From Pseudarthrobacter sp. Fe7 (GTDB lineage: Bacteria; Actinomycetota; Actinomycetes; Actinomycetales; Micrococcaceae): DNA of 64,000 bases. Shown here piece by piece: positions 49,602-59,098 of the stretch. The stretch covers positions 3,596,001-3,660,000 of the forward strand of contig CP099977.1 of assembly GCA_024372495.1 (NCBI GenBank). The letters run 5' to 3'. The notes under the pieces were generated by a model. It was not told the origin of the DNA. It worked only from the letters and a program-made list of their open reading frames with translations, and did not search any database. The translations under genes and the position numbers were made by a program. Each line of letters opens with the position of its first letter. Positions within the stretch are counted from its first letter, which is position 1.

Positions 49602-50857
49602 GCTGCTGCGCCTCCGGGGCCAGTGCAGTATCCGGAAAGGTGGGCGCGGAAGTCCGGGGCGAATACCTCAAGGGCGCTGCTGACCAGGCCTGTGGTTCCT
49701 TCCGGGTGCCGGCACGCGCCACGTCCCGTAACCAGCTTCCCCAGCCGGTCCAGTTCGGAAGCAAGCCGGTGATTTGTCTCGCCTCCGGCGATCCGGTTGA
49801 GGACGGACGCCATGGCCGGGAGCCCGAACATGCAGGGTCCGCATTGCCTGGCGGACTGGTCGGCGAGGTAGCTGACCATCCGGGCCGTGGCCTGGATGCC
49901 GCAGGCCTGCAGGTCCAGGGCATGGATCACGCCTGCACCCGGCCGGGCCGTCCGGGCCGGTGGCCCCACCGGTGAGAGCGCGTGCCCAGCAGGCCGCACC
50001 CACCGCCCGTGGTAGCCACCCACCAGGACAGCGGACAAGGCGGCAGGGTCCATTCCCGCTTCCTCCAGGACCGCCGAAAGTTGCGCGCCGCCGGGAACCT
50101 CCAGCACCACATCCCTGGCCGGGGCCGGGCCGGAGACGGATACCAGCCGGGTGCCGGGGTCCGTCGGCGTCCCCGCGTGGCGGAACCAGGGCGCCCCGTA
50201 GCGGGCTATCAGGGCAACCTGGGCGAGGGTCTCAACATTGACCACCAGGGTGGGACGGCCGTTGAGGCCGGACTCGCTGAGGCGCCGGCGCTGGTCCGTG
50301 GGGACGGCGCTGCCGTGGGCGATCATGTTGACCACGGCGCTTGACTCGCCGGAGATGAACGTTTCGGGCGACTGCACCAACCGGATCCGTTTTCCCCGGG
50401 GACGTTCGCTGATGGCTTGCTGCACCCGGGGCAGGCCGGCTGCCGGTGCATACACGTAGGTGCTCGCACCGCCCAGGGCTTCGGCCAGAGCCATCAGCCC
50501 GTCGAGCACCAGGTGGGGCGCATGGGCAAGCAGCGTCCGGTCCTTAAAGCTGAGCTGTTCGCCTTCGGCGCCGTTGGCGACCACCACGGGGCGGCCCGGA
50601 AACATGCCTTTCCTGCCGGACCCGGCAGCGGCGGTAGCCTTGCGCCAGGTTTCGAACGCAGCCCCGCCCCGCCCGGTCAGTCCGGCCGCCGCCAGTTCCT
50701 CCAGCAGGCCCGGTCCCGCGGTGTGCGGCTCCCAGGTCCCGAAAGTGTCCAGGTGCTGTGCCCACCCTGCGTCAGGGCCCGCTGCCAGGAGCCGCGGTTC
50801 CTGGCGGGTGCCCTCCTGCATGGGCACCGGTGGGTAGGTGTCATTGGCTTGGCTCAC
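49598..50857 (-). CDS. NuoF/SLBB-type flavin iron-sulfur oxidoreductase
   Basis: About 419 residues, intact. It resembles the 51-kDa subunit of complex I: GLTGRGGAAFETWRKA with GRGG (FMN/NADH site), VVVANGAEGEQLSFKDRTLL, an SLBB-like part around YHGRWVRPAG, and a C-terminal cluster motif SARQCGPCMFGLPA with later GACRHPEG. GTG 50857 overlaps the ferric-reductase-like gene stop (GTGA). It could oxidise NAD(P)H or ferredoxin and feed electrons to the membrane protein next to it. It is not part of a complex I operon. Confidence 0.85.
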   Translation of the reverse strand: MSQANDTYPPVPMQEGTRQEPRLLAAGPDAGWAQHLDTFGTWEPHTAGPGLLEELAAAGLTGRGGAAFETWRKATAAAGSGRKGMFPGRPVVVANGAEGEQLSFKDRTLLAHAPHLVLDGLMALAEALGGASTYVYAPAAGLPRVQQAISERPRGKRIRLVQSPETFISGESSAVVNMIAHGSAVPTDQRRRLSESGLNGRPTLVVNVETLAQVALIARYGAPWFRHAGTPTDPGTRLVSVSGPAPARDVVLEVPGGAQLSAVLEEAGMDPAALSAVLVGGYHGRWVRPAGHALSPVGPPARTARPGAGVIHALDLQACGIQATARMVSYLADQSARQCGPCMFGLPAMASVLNRIAGGETNHRLASELDRLGKLVTGRGACRHPEGTTGLVSSALEVFAPDFRAHLSGYCTGPGGAAA

Positions 50858-51411
50858 GGGAGGTTTCCTTGCCTGGCGTGGGAGGTTTCGAGGAAGGAGG
50901 GGCTCAGCCGCCACAGCAGGGCCGCCGCAATGGCCACCGCCGATGCTGCGGCCAGCATGAGGAACCAGCCGCTTGAAACGTCGGTGCCGTTTCCCAGGGC
51001 GTGCGCCATTGCCACTGGCCAGACACCGTAGCTGAGCCAGTGCACGGACTTGAAGGTGCGTTGTCCGATCCGGTGCCGGAGCAGGCCCGTCACCACCACG
51101 GCCAGCACAAGGTCCAGGCCCACCGTTCCCAGCCCCTGCCAGAACGGCTGGAAGGAACCCAGGAACGGCACCACGACGTCCACCGGATTCAACTTGGCAA
51201 AGGAGTCAAGGAGCAGCGACCCCACGTGCAGCCCCAGGAAGACCGCGGCGAGCAGGGCAACATTCCGGTGCAGGAGGCTGATGGAGAACCGCGGCAGCAC
51301 CATCAGCGGCCGGCCTGACCGGTTCAGGATGCCCAGCAGCACGGACCCGGTAAACAGGGCCAGGGCCACGAATCCGCTTACCCGGCCAAACGCCCACATC
51401 GCCTCATCCAC
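50854..51411 (-). CDS. Ferric-reductase-like transmembrane protein
   Basis: About 185 residues with five to six helices (GRVSGFVALALFTGSVLLG, SLLHRNVALLAAVFLGLHVG, TVGLDLVLAVVVTGLL, SVHWLSYGVWPVAMAHALG and a C-terminal one). Histidines in LLHRN, GLHVG, VHWLS and AHALG can bind b-type haems. This is the ferric-reductase-like transmembrane domain without its NAD/FAD part. GTG 51411 overlaps the apbE stop; ATG 51399 is an alternative. Likely the membrane electron conduit of the operon. Confidence 0.83.
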   Translation of the reverse strand: MDEAMWAFGRVSGFVALALFTGSVLLGILNRSGRPLMVLPRFSISLLHRNVALLAAVFLGLHVGSLLLDSFAKLNPVDVVVPFLGSFQPFWQGLGTVGLDLVLAVVVTGLLRHRIGQRTFKSVHWLSYGVWPVAMAHALGNGTDVSSGWFLMLAAASAVAIAAALLWRLSPSFLETSHARQGNLP

Positions 51412-52482
51412 GGCCGGCACCCCCGGCGTTGGATGTTGCGCTGGTATCTGCGGCTGGGTTGCGGCTTTCGGCGGGGGCATCGCTCCCGGCGGGCCACCCG
51501 CCAGTGGTTGCCACCCTGCCCCTGCTGTCCACCAGTCGCGCGGCAACGCCTTGGGTCCGGAACCATTCCAGGGCCGCAAAACCGCGGACGATCGCGGCGG
51601 TACTGAACGCATTCGCTTCCAGGCAGGTAGGCGCCGCAACGCTCACGGACCGCCAGACTGGCTCGGCCGGAAGGCCAAAGCGGGGGTCCAGGATGTGGTG
51701 CACCTGGGTCCCCTGGTGCTTCCAGCGGCGCTTTTGCGTACTGGACGTGGCCAGGGCAAAGCCGGGGGCCAGCGAGATGCGCTGGGCAGGATCGGCAGGA
51801 AGGTCCTGCACCAGGATCTGCCAGGTGCCGGGAGTCCCTTCCTCCTGCGGACCGGGCCCTGCGCTCGCCAGGTCACCTCCCAAGCTTACGAGCACCCCGC
51901 AGCCCAGGGTCCGGTAGACGCCGGCAGCGGAGAGATCGGCAGCGACGGCCTTTGCCGATGCCCCCAGGTCCAGGCGGAGGCCGGGCGGCACCGTCAGGGT
52001 CCCGGCGTCGAGCGCACGCGGGACCAGCCAGGCACCCGTGGTTCCGTTGGTTGCGGTGATGCAGGGCGTGGCATTGAAGGCTGGGTCGATGAAGGCTTTG
52101 GCGGCACGGGCTGGGAGAGTACCGGCACGCTGGTGATGCCCGGACTGCTGGTCCCCGGACCGTGTCCCAGGGCGGCCAGGTCTGCTCCGAGGGTGGGGTC
52201 GACGTCTCCCCCGGTCATCCGGGCAGCGTCCAGGGCGCGCTCAAGGAGAAGCCGGAACATCGGGCTGATGCCTACGCCCCGCGCCATCCGGGGCTGGAGC
52301 TTCATCAGTTCGGAATCTGCACGGAAGCGGCTGCACGCAAGGTCAACGGCCGCCACTACATCGCGGACAATGTCTTCGGCGGCCGCCAGCTGCCCCGGGT
52401 CAGTGACCGTGACCGATGCCTCAAGCTCCCAGACGCTCCAGCTGGTTTGGGCTGTGGCACCAGCGGCGTCCGTGCCGGCCAT
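51404..52482 (-). CDS. apbE: FAD:protein FMN transferase, frameshifted
   Basis: Attaches FMN covalently to Ser/Thr of exported flavoproteins. About 359 residues when repaired. VDLACSRFRADSELMKL, FRLLLERALDAARMTGGDVD and LDLGASAKAVAADL, with HHILDPRFGLPAEP, are ApbE blocks. A base is missing at about 52108-52110; one more gives SQPRAAKAFIDPAFNATPC. ATG 52482 is chosen as first methionine before the family block; no lipobox is seen. No protein with an evident FMN-binding domain is encoded in this operon. Confidence 0.85.
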
Positions 52483-52498
52483 CGCCGAACGTGCCACG

Positions 52499-52813
52499 TC
52501 AGGACCCCGACGACCGGCCGTGGACGGTACCGCCCTTGCCCGGTTGGACCGGCGTGGTGCTGCCGTAGCTCTTGGAGCGGCGCGAGCTGTTGTCCTGGGG
52601 TGCGCCGTAGCCATCGTCGTCGGAGCGGGCAGACCCTGAGTTGGGCGTGCTTCCCTGCGTGCTGCTGTCCGTGGCGGCAGTTGTCCTGGCAATCACGGAC
52701 GGGGTCGCTGCGTATACGGCGGCTGCCGCAACCCCGGCCGCGGCGAAGCTGCCAACGCCTACGGCAGCGGTGATCCCGGTGGCAAGGCGCTTGCCCCTGC
52801 TGCGAGTACTCAT
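52499..52813 (-). CDS. Small exported Ser/Thr-rich protein
   Basis: 104 residues. N-terminal export signal with basic start (RSRGKRLATG) and hydrophobic helix (FAAAGVAAAAVYAAT), then a hydrophilic Ser/Thr/Asp/Gly-rich tail. No FMN-binding domain and no [ST]GAT motif. It is first gene of the electron-transfer operon, 16 bases before apbE. Family not recognised; it might be a membrane anchor or a target of the system. Confidence 0.65.
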   Translation of the reverse strand: MSTRSRGKRLATGITAAVGVGSFAAAGVAAAAVYAATPSVIARTTAATDSSTQGSTPNSGSARSDDDGYGAPQDNSSRRSKSYGSTTPVQPGKGGTVHGRSSGS

Positions 52814-52926
52814 GACCTGCTCCCGTCCTAGCGGCCCGTCGTTCCTCCCATAGTGCGCTCCCTTCCTGTGTAGATGCTTTAAGGAAGCTGTTGATCAGGG
52901 GGACATGCGGGCGCGCCAGGTGCGGG

Positions 52927-54240
52927 TCACCAGAGCGAGGGCAGGCTCCCCACCAGGCGCTCATACATGGCAAGGGCGGACACGTCGGTGAGGGACGCCA
53001 CCTGGTCGATGACCACGCGAAGGCGCGCGCCGTCGTCGTCCGATGCCCGCCAGTCCGCCGCGAACATCGGCTCCAGGTGCCGGTCGCCGGTGGCACTGAG
53101 GGCGGTGACCAGGGCGTGGAGCACTTCGCGCTGGCGCTCGTAGATGGGCTGCCGGTGCTCCGTGGTCATCACGAACGTCGTGGCAAGGCCCTTCATCACC
53201 GCGATTTCCATGACGGTTTCATCGGGAACCATCAGTTCAGCGTTGTACCGGGTCAGGTTCTCCGGCCCGTAGACGGCTCGGGTGGTTTCCAGCGCGCTCT
53301 GGCAGAACCGGCCGATCAGCTGGCTGGTCATGTTCTTCAGCGCCGCCATGGATTTGCGGCTGCCGTCGGCCTCGCGCACCCAAACGTCCGTGGCCTCAAG
53401 CCGGGCCAGGGCGGCGTCAATGGCGGCGGGATCGTTGTGCGGCAGGTACCACTGCTTGGCGTAGCCCACCACGCGGGCACGGTGGTCCGGGTTGTCCAGC
53501 CAGCGCAACTGGAAGTGCCCGGCAACGATCGCGTCCTCCACGTCATGCACCGAGTAGGAGATATCGTCCGCCAGGTCCATCACCTGGGCTTCAAGGCAGG
53601 ACCGGCGTTCCGGGGCGCCTTCGCGGAGCCAGTTGAAGATGGGGAGATCGTCCTCGTAGGCGCCGAACTTGCTGGTCCGCCGGCCATGGATCACCGGCGC
53701 TTCCAGGGCGGACCACGGGTATTTCGACGCCGCGTCGAGGCTTGCGCGGGTGAGGTTCAGTCCGGCGGGCTGGCCGTCAGCGGTGAGTACCTTGGGTTCG
53801 AGCCTGGTGAGCAGGCGCAGCGTCTGGGCGTTTCCTTCGAAGCCGCCGATCGCATGCGCCACCTCGTTCAGGGCTGACTCACCGTTGTGCCCGAACGGCG
53901 GGTGCCCCAGGTCGTGGCTGAGGCAGGCCGTGTCCACCACGTCCGGGTCGCAGCCCAGGGCCCTGCCCAGTTCGCGGCCCACCTGGGCCACCTCCAGGCT
54001 GTGGGTGAGGCGGGTGCGGACAAAGTCGTCCGTGTCCGGTGCCACCACCTGGGTTTTGGCGCCCAGGCGGCGCAGTGCCGAGGAGTGCAGCACCCGGGCC
54101 CTGTCCCGTTCGAAGTCGGAGCGGTAGGTGCTCTTGGGCGGTTCCTCCACCCAGCGGGCGGAATCGTGCGTGTCGTAGCCGGGCAGCGCCAGGGCGGCGG
54201 TGGGGGTCCCGGCGCGTCCGGCCACGGATGCTTCAGCCAC
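52927..54240 (-). CDS. dgt: Deoxyguanosinetriphosphate triphosphohydrolase-like protein
   Basis: 437 residues, intact. HD-domain metal ligands in RLTHSLEVAQVGREL and CLSHDLGHPPFGHNGE, followed by VMDLADDISYSVHDVEDAI. Hydrolyses dNTPs to nucleoside and triphosphate, adjusting dNTP pools. GTG 54240 overlaps the dusB stop by eight bases. Confidence 0.94.
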   Translation of the reverse strand: MAEASVAGRAGTPTAALALPGYDTHDSARWVEEPPKSTYRSDFERDRARVLHSSALRRLGAKTQVVAPDTDDFVRTRLTHSLEVAQVGRELGRALGCDPDVVDTACLSHDLGHPPFGHNGESALNEVAHAIGGFEGNAQTLRLLTRLEPKVLTADGQPAGLNLTRASLDAASKYPWSALEAPVIHGRRTSKFGAYEDDLPIFNWLREGAPERRSCLEAQVMDLADDISYSVHDVEDAIVAGHFQLRWLDNPDHRARVVGYAKQWYLPHNDPAAIDAALARLEATDVWVREADGSRKSMAALKNMTSQLIGRFCQSALETTRAVYGPENLTRYNAELMVPDETVMEIAVMKGLATTFVMTTEHRQPIYERQREVLHALVTALSATGDRHLEPMFAADWRASDDDGARLRVVIDQVASLTDVSALAMYERLVGSLPSLW

Positions 54241-55412
54241 CGGAAACGTCCAGTTCGGCCGCTGCGATGTCCCTGGACTGGTCCTCGTTCAGGGCCCGTG
54301 AGTCCAGCCAGTCCTTGGGCAGGGCAGGCCTCTTGGGCGAGCCGGCGCGGCCACGGGGGCCTTCTGCGTCCACGCCCGGGTAGGGCGAGTCCAGGTCCAG
54401 GCTCGGCCAGCGTGTCCCGGAGGATCTCCAGGCTGGTGACCAGGGCCAGCCGGGTGCGCAGTTCCCCGCCCACCACGTAGCCCTTGAAGTACCAGGCGAT
54501 GTGCTTGCGGATCTCCCGAAGCGCCTTGCCCTCATCGCCAAAGGTTTCCACCATCAGTTCAGCATGGCGGTACACGCCCTCGGCGACCTGGCGCAGGTTG
54601 GGACGGTGGCGGACGTCGCTGCCTTCGAACGCGGCCTGCAGGTCCCCGAAGAGCCAGGGGCGACCCTGGCAGCCACGGCCCACCACCACGCCGTCCACGC
54701 CGGTTTCGCGCACCATGCGGACGGCGTCCTCGGCGGACCAGATGTCGCCATTGCCCAGCACGGGAATGTCCGGCAGTGCTTCGCGGAGGCGGGCGATGGC
54801 GGACCAGTCGGCTTTGCCTGAATAGAACTGGGCGGCTGTACGGCCGTGGAGGGCGACGGCGGCAACACCGGCATCGCGGGCGATGCGGCCCGCGTCGAGG
54901 TACGTGAGGTGGTCCTCGTCGATGCCTTTGCGCATCTTGATGGTCAGCGGAATGTTGCCCTTGGAAGCTTCCTTGACGGCGGTCTGCACGATCGCGGTGA
55001 ACAGGTCGATCTTCCAGGGCAGTGCCGAACCGCCGCCGCGCCGGGTGACCTTGGGCACCGGGCAGCCGAAGTTGAGGTCGATGTGGTCGGCCCGGTCTTC
55101 CTCCACGAGCATCCGCACGGCGGCACCGACGGTCCCGGGGTCCACGCCGTACAGCTGGACGGAGCGGACTTTCTCGTCGTCGTCGTGAGAAATGATGCGG
55201 AGGGATTCGGGTGTCCGCTCCACCAGCGCGCGGGAGGTGACCATCTCCGCCACGTACATGCCGCCGCCGTATTCACGGCAGAGCCTGCGGAAGGCGGAGT
55301 TGGTGATGCCGGCCATGGGGGCCAGGATCACCGGGGTGTCAACCGTGATGGGTCCCAGCTTCAGGGGCGGGAGTTCCAGCTTGGGGGCGGGAGGAGTTGC
55401 AGCAACAGTCAC
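54233..55412 (-). CDS. dusB: tRNA-dihydrouridine synthase, frameshifted
   Basis: Reduces uridine to dihydrouridine in tRNA D-loops with FMN and NADPH. About 392 residues when repaired. LAPMAGITNSAFRRLCREYG, catalytic Cys in DLNFGCPVPKVTRRGGGSAL and FMN-phosphate site VVVGRGCQGRPWLFGDL. The frame breaks at 54399-54403 (AGGCT for AGCT); repair gives RDTLAELDLDSPYPG and a C-terminus ending AAELDVSGG. It is divergent from hmp and overlaps dgt, an operon common in actinobacteria. Confidence 0.93.
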
Positions 55413-55456
55413 CTGTCCATTGTTGCAAAGCCGGGCAAATCGGCGGTTCCGGCCAG

Positions 55457-55485
55457 TGCCAAAGTACCTGTCGCCGGCTTTGGCA
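55457..55485. promoter_or_regulatory. Inverted repeat in the hmp-dusB promoter region
   Basis: TGCCAAAG (55457-55464) and CTTTGGCA (55478-55485), eight-base arms with a 13-base spacer, 59 bases upstream of the hmp start. Candidate operator; it does not match NsrR or NorR sites that I know. Confidence 0.4.
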
Positions 55486-55543
55486 GGCTGTTAGCGTGGC
55501 GCGGGGCGGACACACAGCCAGGACGTTTGAAGGAGACTTGCCC

Positions 55544-56764
55544 ATGCTTTCCGATACCTCATATCCCGTCATCCAGGCCACCCTCCCCGTGGTGGGCGAG
55601 AACATCCAGGAGATCGCTTCCCGTTTCTACCGGCATATGTTCGGGGAACACCCCGAACTGCTCAACGGCCTGTTCAACCGCGGCAACCAGGCTGACGGCC
55701 GCCAGCAGCAGGCCCTTTCCGGTTCGGTGGCCGCTTTTGCCGGTTTCCTGGTCAACGACCCGACCCACCTGCCGGACCATCTGCTGTCCCGCATTTCGCA
55801 TAAGCACGTGTCCCTGGGCTTGAACCCTGAGCAGTACCAGGTGGTGCACGACAACCTGATGTGGGCCATCGTCGATGTCCTCGGTGATGCGGTGACACCG
55901 GAAGTGGCGGCGGCCTGGGACGAGGTCTACTGGCTCATGGCCAACATGCTCATCAACAAGGAACGCGGCCTGTACGACGCCGTCCGGCTGAGCCCGGAGA
56001 CCGTGTGGCGCACGTGGCGGGTGGCCGAGAAGATCCAGGAGACCGACGACGTGGTCAGCTTCGTGGTGGAGCGGACAGACGAGCGGGAGGTCAAGCCGTC
56101 ACTGCCTGGACGGTACGTCACCCTGCGGATGCAGATGCCCGACGGCGTCCTGCAGCCCCGCCAGTACAGCCTGACGCAGGCCGACGACGGCCGGCACCGC
56201 CGCTTCGCCGTTAAGCGTGTGCGCACTGACGGAGCACCTGACGGCGAGATGTCCAGCCTCCTGCACGACCATGTCAGCGTGGGAGACGAGGTTACCCTCT
56301 CCGCGCCCTTCGGCGACGTCGTCCTGGAATACACGGACCGGCCTGTGGTGCTGGCGAGCGCGGGCATCGGGATCACGCCCATGGCCGGCATGCTGTCGCA
56401 CCTGGTCAAGTCCGGCTCCCAACGGAAGGTCATGTTCCTGCACGCGTCCGACTCCCCTGCCTCCTTTGCCTTGCGAAACCAGGTGGCGGCCGACCTCGCG
56501 GCGCTCCCTGACGCATCCCTCACGTCGTGGTTCCTGAATCCCGACGGCGAAGGCTCCTCCGGAGGAGGCGACAGCGGTACGGTGCACTCGGGTTTCATGA
56601 ACGTCAAGGACATCCAGTTGCCCTCCGACGCCGAGTATTACCTCTGCGGCCCCGTGCCCTTCATGCAGGCCGTCCGGTCCGCCCTGGTGGGCGCGGGTGT
56701 GCGCGCGAAGGACATCCAGTACGAAGTTTTCGGCCCGGATCTGTGGCTGGCCGACTACCAGTAG
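55544..56764 (+). CDS. hmp: Flavohemoglobin, nitric oxide dioxygenase
   Basis: 406 residues, intact. Globin domain (1-140) with haem-binding His in HKHVSLGLNPEQYQVVHDNL. FAD domain with RQYSLTQADDGRH, NAD-binding domain with ASAGIGITPMAGML and C-terminal YEVFGPDLWLADYQ. Converts NO to nitrate with O2 and NAD(P)H, protecting against nitrosative stress. ATG 55544 is preceded by AAGGAG. Confidence 0.95.
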   Translation: MLSDTSYPVIQATLPVVGENIQEIASRFYRHMFGEHPELLNGLFNRGNQADGRQQQALSGSVAAFAGFLVNDPTHLPDHLLSRISHKHVSLGLNPEQYQVVHDNLMWAIVDVLGDAVTPEVAAAWDEVYWLMANMLINKERGLYDAVRLSPETVWRTWRVAEKIQETDDVVSFVVERTDEREVKPSLPGRYVTLRMQMPDGVLQPRQYSLTQADDGRHRRFAVKRVRTDGAPDGEMSSLLHDHVSVGDEVTLSAPFGDVVLEYTDRPVVLASAGIGITPMAGMLSHLVKSGSQRKVMFLHASDSPASFALRNQVAADLAALPDASLTSWFLNPDGEGSSGGGDSGTVHSGFMNVKDIQLPSDAEYYLCGPVPFMQAVRSALVGAGVRAKDIQYEVFGPDLWLADYQ

Positions 56765-56789
56765 GCAGGGAGCGGCAGTCCCCGCAGGT

Positions 56790-58223
56790 TCAGCCGCGGT
56801 CCGCCCGCCGGCCCCGGCGGGAGGCTGGCTCTTCCGCGGGCAGGCCGCCGGTTTCGACGGTGGTGCGCCGTCTGCGTTGTTCGAGTGCGGCTGCGGCGAG
56901 CGCCCCGGTATCCGCCACGTCCTCCGCGTGGCTGTGCCCGCCGTCGTCCGCCGCCCCGGGTGCCTTGATGCCCGTTGCCTTGACCACGAGCACGGCGATC
57001 AGGGTGGTGACCGGGATGGCCAGGACCAGTCCGATGGAACCCACCAGCGTCCGGATGACTTCCTCGGAGAGTTCGGCGCTGGTGAGGGTGTCCATCAGGG
57101 GCCGGTCGTAGAGCATGACGATGATCAGGATGGGCAGCGCGGCCCCGGCGTAGGCGAAGGCGATGGTGTACACCGTTGAGGCGATGTGGTCGCGGCCGAT
57201 CCGCATGGCCGACGTGAACAGCTTCCGGGCGCTGCTGGCCGGCGCCAGTTCGTAGAGCTCCCACACCGCCGCGGACTGCGTGATGGTGACGTCGTTGAGG
57301 ACGCCCAGGCCGGAGATGATGAGCCCGCACAGGATCACCCCCGAGATGGAGATGTTGTGCGAAGTGTTCACCAGGGTGGCGGCGTCATGGCTGCCCACGC
57401 CGGCCAGGTTGGCGGCATCGGTGGCCCACGCCGCCAACAGGGCGGTGATGGCCAGCCCGAAGATGGTACCCAGGAGCGCCGTGGACGTGCGGGCGGAGAA
57501 CCCGTGGGCGAAGTACAGCACCCCGATCATGATCACGGTGGAGCCCACCAGGGCCAGCAGCAGGGGCGGCTTGCCTTCCACCAGGCCAGGGAGCAGGAAG
57601 TTTGCGAGCACGAAGTACGCGCCCACCAGCCCGATCAGCGCCCGGAGCCCCCGCCACCTGGCCACGGCGATGACCACCACCGCGTAGAGCACGGCCAGCA
57701 GGACAATCGGCACGGTCCGGACGAAGTCCACGAAGATGTAGGCTGGCGACCCCTGCGATCCCGCGGCGCCCTGGACCTTCGAGAGGTTCAGGTACCGGAT
57801 CTGGTCCCCGGGCTTGACCCCGTGGGATGAGGCAACGTCGGGGTTGATAACCACCTTCACCGGGCTTCCGCCCTTATCCGGCTCGGTGAACGCGAACGTG
57901 CAGCCCGAGCCCTGGCCCGGTGGCTGCTGCGAACCCTGCGGGCTGGTGCCCTGCTGGCTGGTGCCCTGCTGGCAGTTCTCGGTCACCACGTTCTGGATGG
58001 TGCCGGTATCGAAGGTCACCCCGGGGGCGGTGGAGTAGGGGTTGGCAAGGGAGACCCCTTCCTTGCTGCCGGAGGGCCACAGCGCGGCCATCCCGGCAAG
58101 GGTCAGCAGCGCCAGCGGAATGAGCACCGCGGCCAGGATGCGGTTGGCCTTGCTGCGGGCAGCCATCGCCTGGGGCGTCGGCTCCGAATGATCCAAGGAA
58201 GCGTGGGAGTGACCGGCGCCCAT
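56790..58223 (-). CDS. YibE/F-like multi-pass membrane protein
   Basis: About 477 residues. N-terminal helix ILAAVLIPLALLTLAGMAAL, an outside loop with Gln/Ser repeats (TSQQGTSPQGSQQPPG) and a soluble domain (VKPGDQIRYLNLSKV), then at least seven helices including GVILCGLIISGLGVLNDVTI. These match the YibE/F family, whose function is unknown. The C-terminus is charged and His-containing. ATG 58223 is preferred; upstream in-frame starts exist. Convergent with hmp. Confidence 0.83.
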   Translation of the reverse strand: MGAGHSHASLDHSEPTPQAMAARSKANRILAAVLIPLALLTLAGMAALWPSGSKEGVSLANPYSTAPGVTFDTGTIQNVVTENCQQGTSQQGTSPQGSQQPPGQGSGCTFAFTEPDKGGSPVKVVINPDVASSHGVKPGDQIRYLNLSKVQGAAGSQGSPAYIFVDFVRTVPIVLLAVLYAVVVIAVARWRGLRALIGLVGAYFVLANFLLPGLVEGKPPLLLALVGSTVIMIGVLYFAHGFSARTSTALLGTIFGLAITALLAAWATDAANLAGVGSHDAATLVNTSHNISISGVILCGLIISGLGVLNDVTITQSAAVWELYELAPASSARKLFTSAMRIGRDHIASTVYTIAFAYAGAALPILIIVMLYDRPLMDTLTSAELSEEVIRTLVGSIGLVLAIPVTTLIAVLVVKATGIKAPGAADDGGHSHAEDVADTGALAAAALEQRRRRTTVETGGLPAEEPASRRGRRADRG

Positions 58224-58306
58224 CAGCAGTACAACCTCATGGTTGAACTCTACGTGGGGCGCCATAGGGTTTATAAATGGACCATCGGGATGGGGAGGAA
58301 CCAGCC

Positions 58307-59089
58307 ATGGACAACCGTGGTGCGGGTGGGACCGGCAGCAGCGGGACAGCGGACAAGGGCACGGTGCGGGCCGGACAGATGCCCCTTGTTCCTGCCCACA
58401 AGCCCGTCCTGAGCGTCCTTGAAGCATCCGGCAGCACCAAGGGCGTGGTCCTGGTCCTGCACGGGGGCAGGGCCCACAGCCGGGACCCGGTGGAGGCCCG
58501 GCACTTGAGCCCGGCCAGGATGATCCCCTTCGCCAGGCAACTGCACCGCGCCGGCCGGGAGCACGGGCTGGCCGTCTGGTCCCTGCGTAACAGCGTCCGC
58601 GGCTGGAACGGCCCGGACATGTCTCCGCTGCAGGACGCGCGGTGGGCCCTGCAGCAGATCGCCGAACGCCACCCCGACGTTCCCGTCTTCCTGCTGGGCC
58701 ACTCCATGGGCGGGTTGACCGCCGTATGCGCGGCTGACCATCCACAGGTAGAGGCCGTGGTGGCACTTGCCCCCTGGCTGAGCCCTGAAACCCCTGCCGG
58801 CAGGGTCACCGGCAGGAAGGTCCTGATCATCCATGGCACCACCGACCATATGACCAGTCCCTCGCAGTCGCTGGCCTTCGCCCGGCGCGCTTCCGCGGAC
58901 GCGGCGAGCATGCAGTACGTGTCACTCAAGGGCGTGGGGCACTTCATGCTCCGGAAGGTCCGCGTGTGGCAGATCCTTGCCACCGGGTTCGTCATCAAGT
59001 CCTTTGCCGACAGCACGGGGGCCGGCGTCCAGCCATCCCGTGCCTTCGGGGAACTGCTTCCCGAGTCCTCCGTCCACGTCACCCTGTAG
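58307..59089 (+). CDS. Alpha/beta hydrolase
   Basis: About 260 residues. Nucleophile elbow in FLLGHSMGGLTAVCA (GHSMG), oxyanion region VVLVLHGGRAHS, acid in IIHGTTDHMTSPSQS and His in GVGHFMLRK. ATG 58307 has GGGGAGG seven bases before; ATG 58277 lacks this. Ten bases before the acyltransferase gene, so probably an operon of lipid or ester metabolism. Substrate unknown. Confidence 0.87.
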   Translation: MDNRGAGGTGSSGTADKGTVRAGQMPLVPAHKPVLSVLEASGSTKGVVLVLHGGRAHSRDPVEARHLSPARMIPFARQLHRAGREHGLAVWSLRNSVRGWNGPDMSPLQDARWALQQIAERHPDVPVFLLGHSMGGLTAVCAADHPQVEAVVALAPWLSPETPAGRVTGRKVLIIHGTTDHMTSPSQSLAFARRASADAASMQYVSLKGVGHFMLRKVRVWQILATGFVIKSFADSTGAGVQPSRAFGELLPESSVHVTL

Positions 59090-59098
59090 GCCGGTCCC

